From a virus, in the IMG/VR virus record IMGVR_UViG_3300030233_000023, positions 1-44,495 of that record: a stretch of 44,495 nucleotides of DNA; one strand, written 5' to 3'. This document shows positions 1 to 6,909 of this stretch, in pieces. Position 1 is the first letter of the stretch; each line of letters opens with the position of its first letter. The notes beneath the pieces were generated by a model. That model did not search any database. It saw only the letters and a list, made by a program, of their open reading frames with translations, and had not been told where the DNA came from. The translations under genes were made by a program, and so were the position numbers.

Positions 1-141
1 AGAAGATAGTCGTCAAAAAGCCCGAGTAATGGAATATTGGCTCGCTTTCACAATTTTTTTGTCGTTGGTCATTATTGTTTTGTGGAAAAGCGATAACGAC
101 GATATGGCGATGTAGGATAATTCAAGCGATACCCGAACGAG
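1..141. repeat. Left copy of 141-bp terminal direct repeat
   Basis: Bases 1-141 are identical to 44355-44495. This is most simply the overlap left where a circular or circularly permuted genome was cut during assembly; a true short terminal repeat is the alternative. Bases 1-29 are the last codons and stop of the small terminase gene that begins at 43955, so that gene is broken only by the cut. Confidence 0.95.
29..115 (+). CDS. 28-aa single-pass membrane protein
   Basis: Tiny open frame starting in a TAATG overlap with the stop of the small terminase gene, which suggests translational coupling. Residues 5-19 form one hydrophobic helix (WLAFTIFFLSLVIIVLW), followed by a short acidic tail rich in Asp. 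The whole gene lies inside the terminal repeat and is therefore seen again at 44383-44469. Function unknown; a small membrane peptide of this type could be a lysis or host-membrane modulator, but nothing shows it. Confidence 0.5.
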   Translation: MEYWLAFTIFLSLVIIVLWKSDNDDMAM

Positions 142-186
142 GGATCGCAGATTGTTTAACCTGTTCGATGGTGTTAAGCAACGAGA

Positions 187-213
187 AAGGGTAGTCATTT
201 GGCTGCCCTTTTT
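187..213 (+). terminator. Intrinsic terminator after small terminase transcript
   Basis: Eight-base stem AAGGGTAG / CTGCCCTT (one G-U pair), 8-nt loop, followed by a T run. It ends the transcript that carries the small terminase and the 28-aa membrane protein. Confidence 0.75.
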
Positions 214-284
214 ACGTGAAGCATGAATCACGCAGGGCCCGCTCCCACGCTTTATCAAAAGCGTTGGAATAAATTGTCTTTTTC

Positions 285-315
285 TTTGGTAGTTACAATA
301 TATTTTGTATATTTG
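285..315 (+). promoter_or_regulatory. Bacteroidota-type promoter (TTTG-N19-TATATTTG)
   Basis: TTTG at 285-288, a 19-base spacer and TATATTTG at 308-315 match both boxes of the Bacteroidota housekeeping promoter. It sits 22 bases before the start codon at 338 and probably drives the accessory genes that follow. Confidence 0.7.
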
Positions 316-337
316 GTGTATAGAAACAAAGGAAATT

Positions 338-532
338 ATGACAAACTTAGCAAAAGTCAAAGACCACTTTAACCAAAAAGGAACTCAATCTATACAAAAT
401 GATGCGGCTGGTTATCAATTTGTAAAGCGAGAAGATGGTGTTATGATGCAGTTTTCAAACGGGAAGTACAAGTTTTATGATACAATTGATGGGCTGGCAA
501 AAGCCGCTTTATATAGAATTAAAAGAGGATGA
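338..532 (+). CDS. Hypothetical 64-aa protein
   Basis: First gene after the promoter at 285-315. The ATG at 338 is chosen over upstream TTG because the promoter's -7 box would otherwise lie inside the gene, and because an A-rich GGAAATT leader precedes it. The product (MTNLAKVKDHFNQKG...) is small, soluble and mixed-charge with no recognised domain. It overlaps the next gene by 4 bp (ATGA), so both are probably co-translated. Confidence 0.65.
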   Translation: MTNLAKVKDHFNQKGTQSIQNDAAGYQFVKREDGVMMQFSNGKYKFYDTIDGLAKAALYRIKRG

Positions 533-762
533 GAACAATTATCCACGTAAACCAACACAAAATAAAAGCAAACAAAGACGGGGCTAATCGCCCTGTGTTA
601 ACTTGCAAAACATACAAAAACAACACTTACGCCCACGAAGCTGTAATTTATGGTATAGACGGAAAGGAGGCGGCAAGAATTGTTTACAGACCTGGCAAGC
701 CGCTTTCTTGCGGTGCAAAAGTTTGGATTGAAACAGAATGCAAAGTTAAAATTATACAATAA
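529..762 (+). CDS. Small conserved-type phage protein, 77 aa
   Basis: Begins MRTIIHVNQHKIKANKDG and contains the segments VLTCKTYKNNTYAH and PLSCGAKVWIETE. This pattern resembles a family of small phage proteins of unknown function that I recall from many phages, but no function is established. ATGA overlap with the preceding gene indicates coupling. Basic, no membrane segment. Confidence 0.65.
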   Translation: MRTIIHVNQHKIKANKDGANRPVLTCKTYKNNTYAHEAVIYGIDGKEAARIVYRPGKPLSCGAKVWIETECKVKIIQ

Positions 763-768
763 ACATTT

Positions 769-960
769 ATGCCCTACTGGTTTTTAAACAAACAGACAAA
801 CGAAGCGCGAGTATTTGGCTCGCGCTCTCCTATTGTAGAATGTACTGACTTGACCGAAAACGAATTAAATCATGCGTTTTCTAGAAAAAAGCAATCTGAA
901 TACGAAAATGAGAAATACAGGATAGTTCGGGTTAATTTGGAGCGCGGGGGCAAACATTGA
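769..960 (+). CDS. Hypothetical 63-aa protein
   Basis: Six bases after the preceding stop, same strand, so part of the same operon. The product (MPYWFLNKQTNEARVFGSRS...) is charged and hydrophilic with no recognised motif. Small accessory gene of unknown role. Confidence 0.55.
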   Translation: MPYWFLNKQTNEARVFGSRSPIVECTDLTENELNHAFSRKKQSEYENEKYRIVRVNLERGGKH

Positions 961-1028
961 ATACAACATTTATTAACACTTTAGCAGAGGTAAATTGATT
1001 ACGTTTGGATTCACTAAAATAACAACCA

Positions 1029-1787
1029 ATGGGAAAGATTAGCAAAGAAAAAAAGTACAAGACCCGTGATGGGCGGGAAGTAAGAATTTACGCTACCGAT
1101 ACTAGGGATGGGGAATACCCGGTTCATGGAGCTGTACTGGAAAGGGATGGACGGTGGCATTCTGATGTCTGGACTGAAGATGGATTTTATCATTTTTACA
1201 AATTGCCAAGCGGCTTCAATCTCATCGAAGTAACCGAGCCTGAATTAGTAAAGGGTAAGTGGTACACTAACGACAACGAAATAGATATAACGACGTTTCG
1301 TTTCAATGGAGATTACGATGCCGCAGGCTACCCCAAAGGCTATGGGGTTGGTATTAGTGAGCGGTGGCTTAAAGACGGTCATACCGGCTGGAATTTAGGC
1401 GAAACCATTAGAGAGGCGACTGAAGAAGAAGTTGAGCAAGCCTTGACCAGAGCGGCCCTGAAAAGAGGGTTCGTTAAAGGAACGAGATTTAGGTCCGTGG
1501 CGACAGGGAGTGAGTTCTTCAGCACGGGGGAATTTTTATTTGAATATGGTATGCTATATCGGAAAATTGAAAGCCACGTTGCGGAAGGCGTTATCATGCA
1601 AGACGGCAAGTGGGCTGAAGTGCTTGAAAAGCCCGAGCAGAGGGAAGACCCTAAAGAATCACTTATGGACGCATTAGGGGGGCTGGCAGAAGCTGTGAAT
1701 AGATTGAGGAAGGATTTCAATAGTTATAGAAAGTGCCAATGCGGCAGCAAGGTTCTTCGACCCCATATATGTCATTGTCAAGAATAG
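1029..1787 (+). CDS. Hypothetical protein with C-terminal Cys-rich knuckle, 252 aa
   Basis: N-terminal part (residues 9-50: YKTRDGREVRIYATD, YPVHGAVLERDGRW) is of a kind common in small phage proteins of unknown function. A middle region is acidic, and the C-terminus carries CQCGS...HICHC, a possible metal-binding knuckle that follows a short helical stretch. After the stop lies a CCCAAC...GTATGG stretch (1807-1826) that looks like the start of the attC-like sites described below. No function can be assigned. Confidence 0.6.
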   Translation: MGKISKEKKYKTRDGREVRIYATDTRDGEYPVHGAVLERDGRWHSDVWTEDGFYHFYKLPSGFNLIEVTEPELVKGKWYTNDNEIDITTFRFNGDYDAAGYPKGYGVGISERWLKDGHTGWNLGETIREATEEEVEQALTRAALKRGFVKGTRFRSVATGSEFFSTGEFLFEYGMLYRKIESHVAEGVIMQDGKWAEVLEKPEQREDPKESLMDALGGLAEAVNRLRKDFNSYRKCQCGSKVLRPHICHCQE

Positions 1788-1852
1788 ACCGATATTAGCC
1801 TATTAAGCCCAACGGTTTGGGTATGGTTAGTTTTGGATTAAAAAATTACTTA

Positions 1853-2044
1853 ATGGAAGTAGGAAGCAAAGTAATAGTGAATAGGCAAATTGGTAAAGAT
1901 GGGATACCAACACAAACAGAGGGGACGATAAAGCGATTCTCATCTACAATATTAGTGAAGGGGAAGCCAACCGCAGTAATTGTGTTCGATGATGATAAAG
2001 AGAGCTATTGGTTTCCGATTGATGAGATTGATGTAGTACGCTAA
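1853..2044 (+). CDS. Small SH3/KOW-like hypothetical protein, 63 aa
   Basis: Begins MEVGSKVIVNRQIGKDG and ends ESYWFPIDEIDVV, the layout of small beta-barrel proteins with an initial 'GSKVIV' strand and a final 'F..D(E)I' strand. The ATG at 1853 is chosen; upstream in-frame TTG (1817) and ATG (1823) would add 12 or 10 residues, but a TAGTTTTG box lies at 1828-1835 within that extension. An attC-like site starts 3 bases after the stop. Confidence 0.55.
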   Translation: MEVGSKVIVNRQIGKDGIPTQTEGTIKRFSSTILVKGKPTAVIVFDDDKESYWFPIDEIDVVR

Positions 2045-2047
2045 TTC

Positions 2048-2183
2048 ACCACAACGGAGGAGTATAACCGCAGTAGCGGATTAGAAAGCACGAATGGTTG
2101 AGTTAAATTAAATATTAATAAAAAGCAATAGTGTTAAAACCAAGCACTACAACCGCTATTGCTGTTATACATTGTTGTAGTGC
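2048..2183. repeat. attC-like folded recombination site A
   Basis: Nested inverted repeat in the order expected of an integron attC. Outer ACCACAAC (2048-2055) opposes GTTGTAGT (2174-2181) with one mismatch. A long inner arm (2062-2079) opposes 2153-2170 with 16 of 18 bases complementary. Spacers are unequal, GGAGGA on the left and ATT on the right. Total length of 136 bases is within the range known for attC. The outer cores keep the AAC/GTT triplets but do not match the canonical RYYYAAC/GTTRRRY consensus fully. Confidence 0.6.
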
Positions 2184-2468
2184 GTTAATTATTATGGCAA
2201 ACTGGAAAAGATACAGACTAAAAACTTATGCGGTTGAAGATTACAGACCGCTTGTGTTTAATGAAAAACACCCTTGGTGGTGTAGTGGATATGGCGAAAA
2301 CTCAACTGGCGAATACGCTGTAATTATAGCTTATTTACCTGAAAGCGAAGATTTGCTTAAATATTGGGATGATGCTTTTGAAGTTGAGTTTACAAAAGAA
2401 GAAAGCATAAGTTTTTCTTCAAGATTCCCGAAACCTGAATACTTTGTAGAATCTTAATGCACTACAAC
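2174..2468 (+). mobile_element. Integron-cassette-like unit 1
   Basis: A single small gene (2194-2457) lies between GTTGTAGTGC (2174-2183) and its exact reverse complement GCACTACAAC (2459-2468, 2 bp after the stop). In integron gene cassettes the core at the start of the cassette is complementary to the inverse core at its own end, which is what is seen here. The attC-like site A immediately precedes. No integron integrase is present in the window. Confidence 0.55.
2194..2457 (+). CDS. Cassette-borne hypothetical protein, 87 aa
   Basis: Starts at ATG 2194 (MANWKRYRLKTYAVEDYRP...); a longer frame upstream would run through the attC-like repeat and is rejected. The product is acidic and rich in Trp and Tyr, with no recognised domain. 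It is the only gene between matched complementary ends (2174-2183 and 2459-2468), with short flanks and no promoter of its own, as in integron cassettes. Function unknown. Confidence 0.65.
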   Translation: MANWKRYRLKTYAVEDYRPLVFNEKHPWWCSGYGENSTGEYAVIIAYLPESEDLLKYWDDAFEVEFTKEESISFSSRFPKPEYFVES

Positions 2469-2488
2469 CCATTTATAGCACCAAAAAA

Positions 2489-3061
2489 ATGAAAAACCAA
2501 TACAAAACATTTGCACTCGTCGCTACCTCACTTGCTTTGCTCTTCGCAATCGCAATGAGCGTGATGAACCTTGCCGACTCATGGAGTCAGTATGACCTGT
2601 CCGACCACGAGTACCTTCTCGACCTTTGCTTTTGGTCGATAGCGTTCGCTTACATTTTCGCTCACCTAAGCCATAAGGACGGGGATTTAGAAGTCGGGCG
2701 GATAAGGAAGAAACCCATTAGATTGAAACAGCTGTTTTTAGGGAATGCGTTGCTATTCGGATTAACAGCCTGCTTTGGGGTAAACAGTCCCTATGAATGG
2801 GTGCAAGTGCTTCACTTTATCTTTACGATTGCTTCAATAGCGATGGGGTATGTAACACTTTGGGTTTACACCTTAACCCCTTTTTATCTTGACTTTAAGA
2901 AAATAGAGGTTTTCAAAGAGAGGGCTTGGGGTGTTTTTTTTACTATTATTGGAATAGGCGGCCTATGCTTGGGATTCTTCACCGATGTAATTTCAACCGC
3001 ATGGGGAGAGGTCATTGCAGCCGTTCCTTTGGCTTTATTTATGTACTTTACACTTGAATGA
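2489..3061 (+). CDS. Multi-pass membrane protein, 190 aa
   Basis: About five hydrophobic helices: residues ~8-27, 45-60, 82-98, 108-130 and 145-188 (the last region probably two). The loops carry charged stretches such as EVGRIRKKPIRLKQ. No family recognised. It could act in the host inner membrane, for instance in superinfection exclusion, but only its topology is supported. It begins 20 bases after the end of the cassette-like unit. Confidence 0.6.
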   Translation: MKNQYKTFALVATSLALLFAIAMSVMNLADSWSQYDLSDHEYLLDLCFWSIAFAYIFAHLSHKDGDLEVGRIRKKPIRLKQLFLGNALLFGLTACFGVNSPYEWVQVLHFIFTIASIAMGYVTLWVYTLTPFYLDFKKIEVFKERAWGVFFTIIGIGGLCLGFFTDVISTAWGEVIAAVPLALFMYFTLE

Positions 3062-3062
3062 A

Positions 3063-3368
3063 ATGACAGAACAAAAATTAACAGAGCTTTTAAGAAACGC
3101 CTACCGTTGGGGTAGAGATAACGGATCCAATAAAAGTGTAAATAATTTTAATGACTTCCTTCAAACCGAAGTCGTACAGGAAGGCATTAAGCGCAGCAAA
3201 GCATTAAGTAAGCCTGCGTTGCCTCACCCTGCTTTAAAATTAGCTGGGAAAATGGCAATACGAGCTTCTGATGTTATTTATGCTAGGGCGTTGGATTTAA
3301 GTGATAAACTTCAAAAGCTAGACGAATCCGTTAAAGAGTATAACGCTGAAATATTTTCAAGGCAATGA
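3063..3368 (+). CDS. Hypothetical helical protein, 101 aa
   Basis: ATG 3063 is used (MTEQKLTELLRNAYRWGRDNG...), one base after the preceding stop; the longer open frame upstream overlaps the membrane protein gene. Predominantly helical and basic with a charged C-terminus. Overlaps the next gene by 4 bp (ATGA). Early-type accessory protein of unknown role. Confidence 0.6.
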   Translation: MTEQKLTELLRNAYRWGRDNGSNKSVNNFNDFLQTEVVQEGIKRSKALSKPALPHPALKLAGKMAIRASDVIYARALDLSDKLQKLDESVKEYNAEIFSRQ

Positions 3369-3595
3369 CCACAAACGCAATAAACTATGACGCATTGTTG
3401 GCTACTGGGCGCGTGTATATTGTTAAAGTTAGCGGAGGCCGCTACGAAGATTGGTGGGAAGAAATAGTGGGTGTTTTTTCAACAAGAAAAAGGGCTAAAA
3501 ATTTTATAAGGAAAAGGACGCCAAAGGACTACGTTATAGGTAAAGAGCACACGATTGAAATATTGACCTATGAATTAGATAGGCCCTGCGGCTAA
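3365..3595 (+). CDS. Hypothetical 76-aa protein (VYIV...GVF type)
   Basis: Coupled to the upstream gene by ATGA. The core VYIVKVSGGRYEDWWEEIV followed by GVFSTRKRAKNFI resembles small domains in which a strand beginning 'VY.V' is followed by 'GVF...A...' (DUF7336-like, from memory). Function unknown. Confidence 0.55.
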   Translation: MTTNAINYDALLATGRVYIVKVSGGRYEDWWEEIVGVFSTRKRAKNFIRKRTPKDYVIGKEHTIEILTYELDRPCG

Positions 3596-3616
3596 CTTCT
3601 TCTTAACACCAACCCA

Positions 3617-3760
3617 ATGATCGAGAAAGTCAAAACTTCCTGCTGTAAAGCCGAATGGTACGTAAAAAGTCGGGCCAATTTCCGATGTAAGAAATGCGGC
3701 AAAGATGTGACTTTAGAAATCGTTCTTCTTGCTGAAGCATTGGATTTAGAACACCGTTAA
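3617..3760 (+). CDS. Small zinc-ribbon protein, 47 aa
   Basis: ATG at 3617, 21 bases after the previous stop. The product has CC at residues 8-9 and a CKKC pair about 16 residues later, a spacing suited to a four-cysteine zinc ribbon, then a helical acidic tail. Small zinc-binding proteins of this size are common in phage accessory regions. Partner unknown. Confidence 0.55.
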   Translation: MIEKVKTSCCKAEWYVKSRANFRCKKCGKDVTLEIVLLAEALDLEHR

Positions 3761-3790
3761 TTTTTATGACATGAACAAAACGGTAGGCCT

Positions 3791-4222
3791 ATGGGATATA
3801 TCAGTAAAAAGAAAAGGCAAGCAATAAAGGAAAAATTTGGTGGCCTTTGTGCTTACTCAGGAACTCCACTTGAAGATGATTGGCAGGTTGACCATGTAAA
3901 GCCACTTGTTCGTAATTGGTTTGATGGGACTTCAATGTTTCCTGATGCTCATTTTGATGAAAACCTTGTACCGTGCCAAAAAATAATAAACCATTACAAA
4001 GGTTCTTTGGACTTAGAAACGTTTAGAAATTGGTTTTTAGGCGGGCTACACGAAAGAATGGATAAGCCAAAAAATCCGAGAACTGAAAAATCAAAAAGGA
4101 AAAAAGAGTACCTGCAAAAAGTGGCCTCTTATTTTGGAATAACCCCAACAAAACCCTTTAGTGGAACTTTTTATTTTGAGGGCGTGGAAAATGAAGCCCG
4201 GCAAACAAGGTCCAATGATTGA
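3791..4222 (+). CDS. HNH endonuclease
   Basis: 143 aa. The HNH fold is visible as CAYSGTPL (zinc-binding or first strand), WQVDHVKPL (catalytic His of the DH pair, residues ~31-39) and ENLVPCQKIINHYKG, with Asn and His in the last part. A lysine-rich region follows. HNH nucleases encoded directly beside the large terminase are known to take part in packaging-linked DNA cleavage in cos-type phages; that role is inferred here from position. It overlaps the terminase start by up to 32 bp. Confidence 0.8.
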   Translation: MGYISKKKRQAIKEKFGGLCAYSGTPLEDDWQVDHVKPLVRNWFDGTSMFPDAHFDENLVPCQKIINHYKGSLDLETFRNWFLGGLHERMDKPKNPRTEKSKRKKEYLQKVASYFGITPTKPFSGTFYFEGVENEARQTRSND

Positions 4223-5573
4223 AATAGAATGGCACGATAACGTACATCTACCCGCCTATGAGGCCATCCGCAACTCCGGCGCTTCAATTAAACTTTATTG
4301 GGGTGGTAGGGACTCGGGGAAGTCCTATGAAATAGCCCTTACGCTAATTAAAAAATGCCTTACCGCAAAAAGATTTAAGTGCATCCTGATACGTAAAACA
4401 TTTGCCTCAATAAGGGATTCACAATGGGAGCTGATCAAATCCATTGTCTACAACCTGGGCCTGGAAGAAATGTTTGTATTTACCAGATCCCCGCTTGAAA
4501 TAAGATGTATAAACGGGAATACATTTATAGCCAGGGGGTGCGACAACCCTCACAATATAAAATCAGTAACCGAACCCACCGACGCATGGTATGAAGAGGC
4601 GGATAAGCTTGATATAAACGAGTATACAACAGTGTCAACGACACTTAGGTCAAATGATGCCAGTATTGTTGAATGGGTTTCTTTTAACCCCGAATCGGAT
4701 GGCGACTACGAAGAACATTGGCTTTATAAAATAGTAGGGGAAAATTATGGCGGAACCTATGAATGGGAAAAGCCCGTCTCGGTGGCAGATAAAGAAGTTT
4801 TAGTGAGGTATTGCAGCGCCCACACGACATTTGAGAATAACCCCTATTGCCCCGATGAAAGGAGGGCTAAATACATAGAAACCACGTCAGACGACGATTA
4901 TCTCTATTCTGTTTACATAAAGGGCGAATGGGGTAACAGGGAGGTAAATTCACCGTTTTGCGTGGCTTACGACGAATCTAAGCATGTCGGCGAGGTTGAG
5001 TTTAACCCGAACCGGAACACCTATGTTTTGATTGACTTTAACTACAACCCTTTTAGCTGCTCAATTTTTCAAACATGGGCGGATGAAGATGGCGCACACG
5101 TTTACCAAACGGGCGAAATTGCCATTGTAAACGGGACTATTCAATCAATGGCCGAAGCCATAAAAGCCGAATTGGGGCAAACCTTAGACTCAGCTTTTTT
5201 CGGGGGCGACTATAACGGGGCCGCAAACAAAATAGGCCGATTCGACAATAGATCCCTGTACAAAGAATTGCAGACGGCATTAAATGTATCATGGACTCAA
5301 TTTAAGCTAATAGGAAACCCTAAGCACAAAATGTCCAGAATTGATTGTAATTACTTTTTAAGACACTTTCCCGACTTTAAGGTTGGTGAACATTGCAGAA
5401 GCTCGCGAAGGGACTACAGGATGGTTCAAATAGACGCATACGGATCTATCATAAAGCGCAACCGTAAAGACGAGACTCAGCGAGCCGATTTTTTGGACAA
5501 CTTCAGGTATTTTATAAACACGTTTTGGAAGCAGCAAATTGAAAGACACAAGAGAACGGGTGCGTGGGTTTAA
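4191..5573 (+). CDS. terL: Terminase large subunit
   Basis: Motor and nuclease that packages phage DNA through the portal. Walker A is GGRDSGKS (residues ~38-45), followed by the adenine/arginine region LIRKTFASIRDSQW. Walker B is DAWYEEAD (~131-138), and a LIDFNYNPF segment (~278) is the first acidic strand of the RNase H-like nuclease domain. Length of ~460 aa is normal. The start is either ATG 4191 or ATG 4215 (MIEIEWHDN), both overlapping the HNH gene; 4191 has the more A-rich leader. It lies ~4.2 kb from the small subunit, across accessory genes. Confidence 0.9.
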   Translation: MKPGKQGPMIEIEWHDNVHLPAYEAIRNSGASIKLYWGGRDSGKSYEIALTLIKKCLTAKRFKCILIRKTFASIRDSQWELIKSIVYNLGLEEMFVFTRSPLEIRCINGNTFIARGCDNPHNIKSVTEPTDAWYEEADKLDINEYTTVSTTLRSNDASIVEWVSFNPESDGDYEEHWLYKIVGENYGGTYEWEKPVSVADKEVLVRYCSAHTTFENNPYCPDERRAKYIETTSDDDYLYSVYIKGEWGNREVNSPFCVAYDESKHVGEVEFNPNRNTYVLIDFNYNPFSCSIFQTWADEDGAHVYQTGEIAIVNGTIQSMAEAIKAELGQTLDSAFFGGDYNGAANKIGRFDNRSLYKELQTALNVSWTQFKLIGNPKHKMSRIDCNYFLRHFPDFKVGEHCRSSRRDYRMVQIDAYGSIIKRNRKDETQRADFLDNFRYFINTFWKQQIERHKRTGAWV

Positions 5574-5632
5574 AAAATATTGCTATATTGCAATCAGTAG
5601 TTTCATTCATAGTATTGGTTGGGTTTAGGAAG

Positions 5633-5658
5633 TCCCCGGTTTATTCCGGGGATTTTTT
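5633..5658 (+). terminator. Intrinsic terminator after terL
   Basis: Perfect 7-bp stem TCCCCGG / CCGGGGA with a 6-nt loop and a run of six T. Its last T is the first base of the -7 promoter box of the next operon. Confidence 0.85.
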
Positions 5659-5665
5659 ACTTTTG
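5658..5665 (+). promoter_or_regulatory. TAnnTTTG box 4 nt before ATG (leaderless start)
   Basis: TACTTTTG at 5658-5665 is followed by TGTC and then the ATG at 5670. The box-to-ATG gap equals that at 23176 and 43795, so transcription should start at or next to the A of the start codon. No TTTG is seen at the -33 distance because the terminator hairpin occupies it. Confidence 0.55.
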
Positions 5666-5669
5666 TGTC

Positions 5670-5873
5670 ATGCCTTGTGTTTATACTGATTTGGGTAATT
5701 ACGACGTTTGCGAAGATGTCGACTTGTCCGTCATTGCATCTTCTACGGTAACGCTAACGAGTCTTAAAACAGGCCGATCATGCGAATACGACAACGGGAA
5801 TTTCGGGTCTTTAAGTACCGGCACTTATGTTTTCAACTTTAGTGGCACGGACTATTTATTCAGGGTAATATGA
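5670..5873 (+). CDS. Hypothetical 67-aa protein, tail-region
   Basis: Starts at the ATG 4 nt after the TACTTTTG box. The product is MPCVYTDLGNYDVCEDVD..., with Cys near the N-terminus and alternating beta-type sequence ending in GTYVFNFSGTDYLFRVI. First gene of the tail operon and coupled by ATGA to the FISUMP protein gene. Small beta-rich virion component is a reasonable guess. Confidence 0.55.
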   Translation: MPCVYTDLGNYDVCEDVDLSVIASSTVTLTSLKTGRSCEYDNGNFGSLSTGTYVFNFSGTDYLFRVI

Positions 5874-6571
5874 AAAAATGCGGGAATAACCAAGGTAAGT
5901 GCGGCGGCAATAGACGAATGAGGGATTTATTGCTGTATGGATCAAATCAAGCCGGCCCTGAGTTAGGTTACGGATTGCTTTATAATTGGTTCGCCGCAAC
6001 GGATTCGAGAGGGGTTGCTCCAAGTGGATTTAGGGTTCCGGCTGAGTCCGATTACGACACTTTGCTTAACAATTTTAATGCGGAGGAACTAAAATCTGAA
6101 CGCACATCTTCAGATGGTGATCCATTTTATGAAGGCCCACCCACTGCTACTCCCGGCACAAATACATCAGGGTTTACAGCAGTTCCTTCTGGAATTAGAA
6201 CAGAATTCGGGGCTTATACAGGATTAAGGCGTAATTTCTACGGATGGGCCTCTGATGAATTAAGTGTTAATAACGGATCAAGAATTGAAATAAGCACTGG
6301 TGATGCAGCGGGGCCGGGGAATAAAAAGGGAGGAGTTTCGATTCGCTGTGTTTCAGATTCACAACCAGCTTCATCTACCGTTCAAGACAACGACGGAAAC
6401 AATTATACGTGGGTTCAAATAGGCTCACAGTACTGGTTGCAACAGTCACTTAAAACAACATCTTACAATAATGGAGATAGCATTCCAACAGGATTAGACA
6501 ACACCGCGTGGTCAAACACAACAAACGGAGCGTGGGCCTACCCCGACGGAGATTCAAGTTTACCAATATGA
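5870..6571 (+). CDS. FISUMP-domain protein, candidate receptor-binding protein
   Basis: 233 aa. The N-terminus is MKKCGNNQGKCGGN, a tag shared with the propeller protein at 26272. Residues ~33-66 (GYGLLYNWFAATDS, APSGFRVP) and GVSIRCV (~155) match the Fibrobacter succinogenes major paralogous (FISUMP) domain, a C-type-lectin-like fold. A second FISUMP-like start (DNDGNNYTWVQIGSQYWLQ) begins near residue 173. Lectin-like proteins in tail regions typically bind host surface structures. No reverse transcriptase or template repeat is visible, so no diversity-generating system is claimed. Confidence 0.7.
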   Translation: MKKCGNNQGKCGGNRRMRDLLLYGSNQAGPELGYGLLYNWFAATDSRGVAPSGFRVPAESDYDTLLNNFNAEELKSERTSSDGDPFYEGPPTATPGTNTSGFTAVPSGIRTEFGAYTGLRRNFYGWASDELSVNNGSRIEISTGDAAGPGNKKGGVSIRCVSDSQPASSTVQDNDGNNYTWVQIGSQYWLQQSLKTTSYNNGDSIPTGLDNTAWSNTTNGAWAYPDGDSSLPI

Positions 6572-6909
6572 CCTCATTTATACTTTGCGCTTTATTCGTT
6601 TACGGCATATCAAAAGTGATAGACGGCTATGCTGACTTCTTTGACATTGACCTTGATCGCTTCTACAATGAGTCAGGCGCGCTATTTAAAGATCAAGACA
6701 GCCCCGTGCAAATAACTAAAATAAGACCTAAGTGGCAGAAGTTTCTATTCAAACCGCTATTCTATTGCAATGTCTGTATGAGTTCAGTTTGGGGATCTGT
6801 TTTTTACCTTGTCGTATATTGGAACGAAATTGATTTTTTTACTTGGGCGTGCCATCTTATAATATCAGCAGCCATCATATCAATAATTAACAGCCTCACA
6901 CATGATTAA
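6568..6909 (+). CDS. Membrane protein with CxxC motif, 113 aa
   Basis: ATG 6568 overlaps the preceding stop (ATGA). Hydrophobic helices at residues ~1-16 (SFILCALFVYG), ~68-84 (YCNVCMSSVWGSVFYLVVY) and ~90-108. The C-x2-C-x3-W arrangement at a membrane helix recalls DUF1360-like proteins that recur in phages. Role unknown; unexpected in the middle of tail genes. Confidence 0.6.
   Translation: MTSFILCALFVYGISKVIDGYADFFDIDLDRFYNESGALFKDQDSPVQITKIRPKWQKFLFKPLFYCNVCMSSVWGSVFYLVVYWNEIDFFTWACHLIISAAIISIINSLTHD

Larger units (their letters stand above)
116..337. other. Structured intergenic region with three hairpins
   Basis: Non-coding stretch between the terminase-small end and the first accessory gene. 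It holds three successive hairpins: the terminator at 187-213, a 5-bp stem CGTGA/TCACG at 215-232, and a 7-bp stem ACGCTTT/AAAGCGT with loop ATCA at 247-264. A promoter follows at 285-315. Next to the small terminase gene, such a region could also carry the packaging recognition site; that is inference. Confidence 0.5.

Noticed and set aside
13-360. 115-aa minus-strand open frame at the left end
   Set aside because: It crosses the small terminase end, the 28-aa gene, three hairpins and a promoter, and has no coding character of its own.
1828-1835. Promoter box TAGTTTTG before the 1853 gene
   Set aside because: The -7 pattern is there, but no TTTG lies at the 19-21 base distance (the nearest is 8 bases away), so it is not listed as a promoter.
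5870-6571. Diversity-generating retroelement target, since FISUMP has a lectin-like fold
   Set aside because: No reverse transcriptase gene and no near-repeat of the 3' end with adenine-specific differences was seen in the window.
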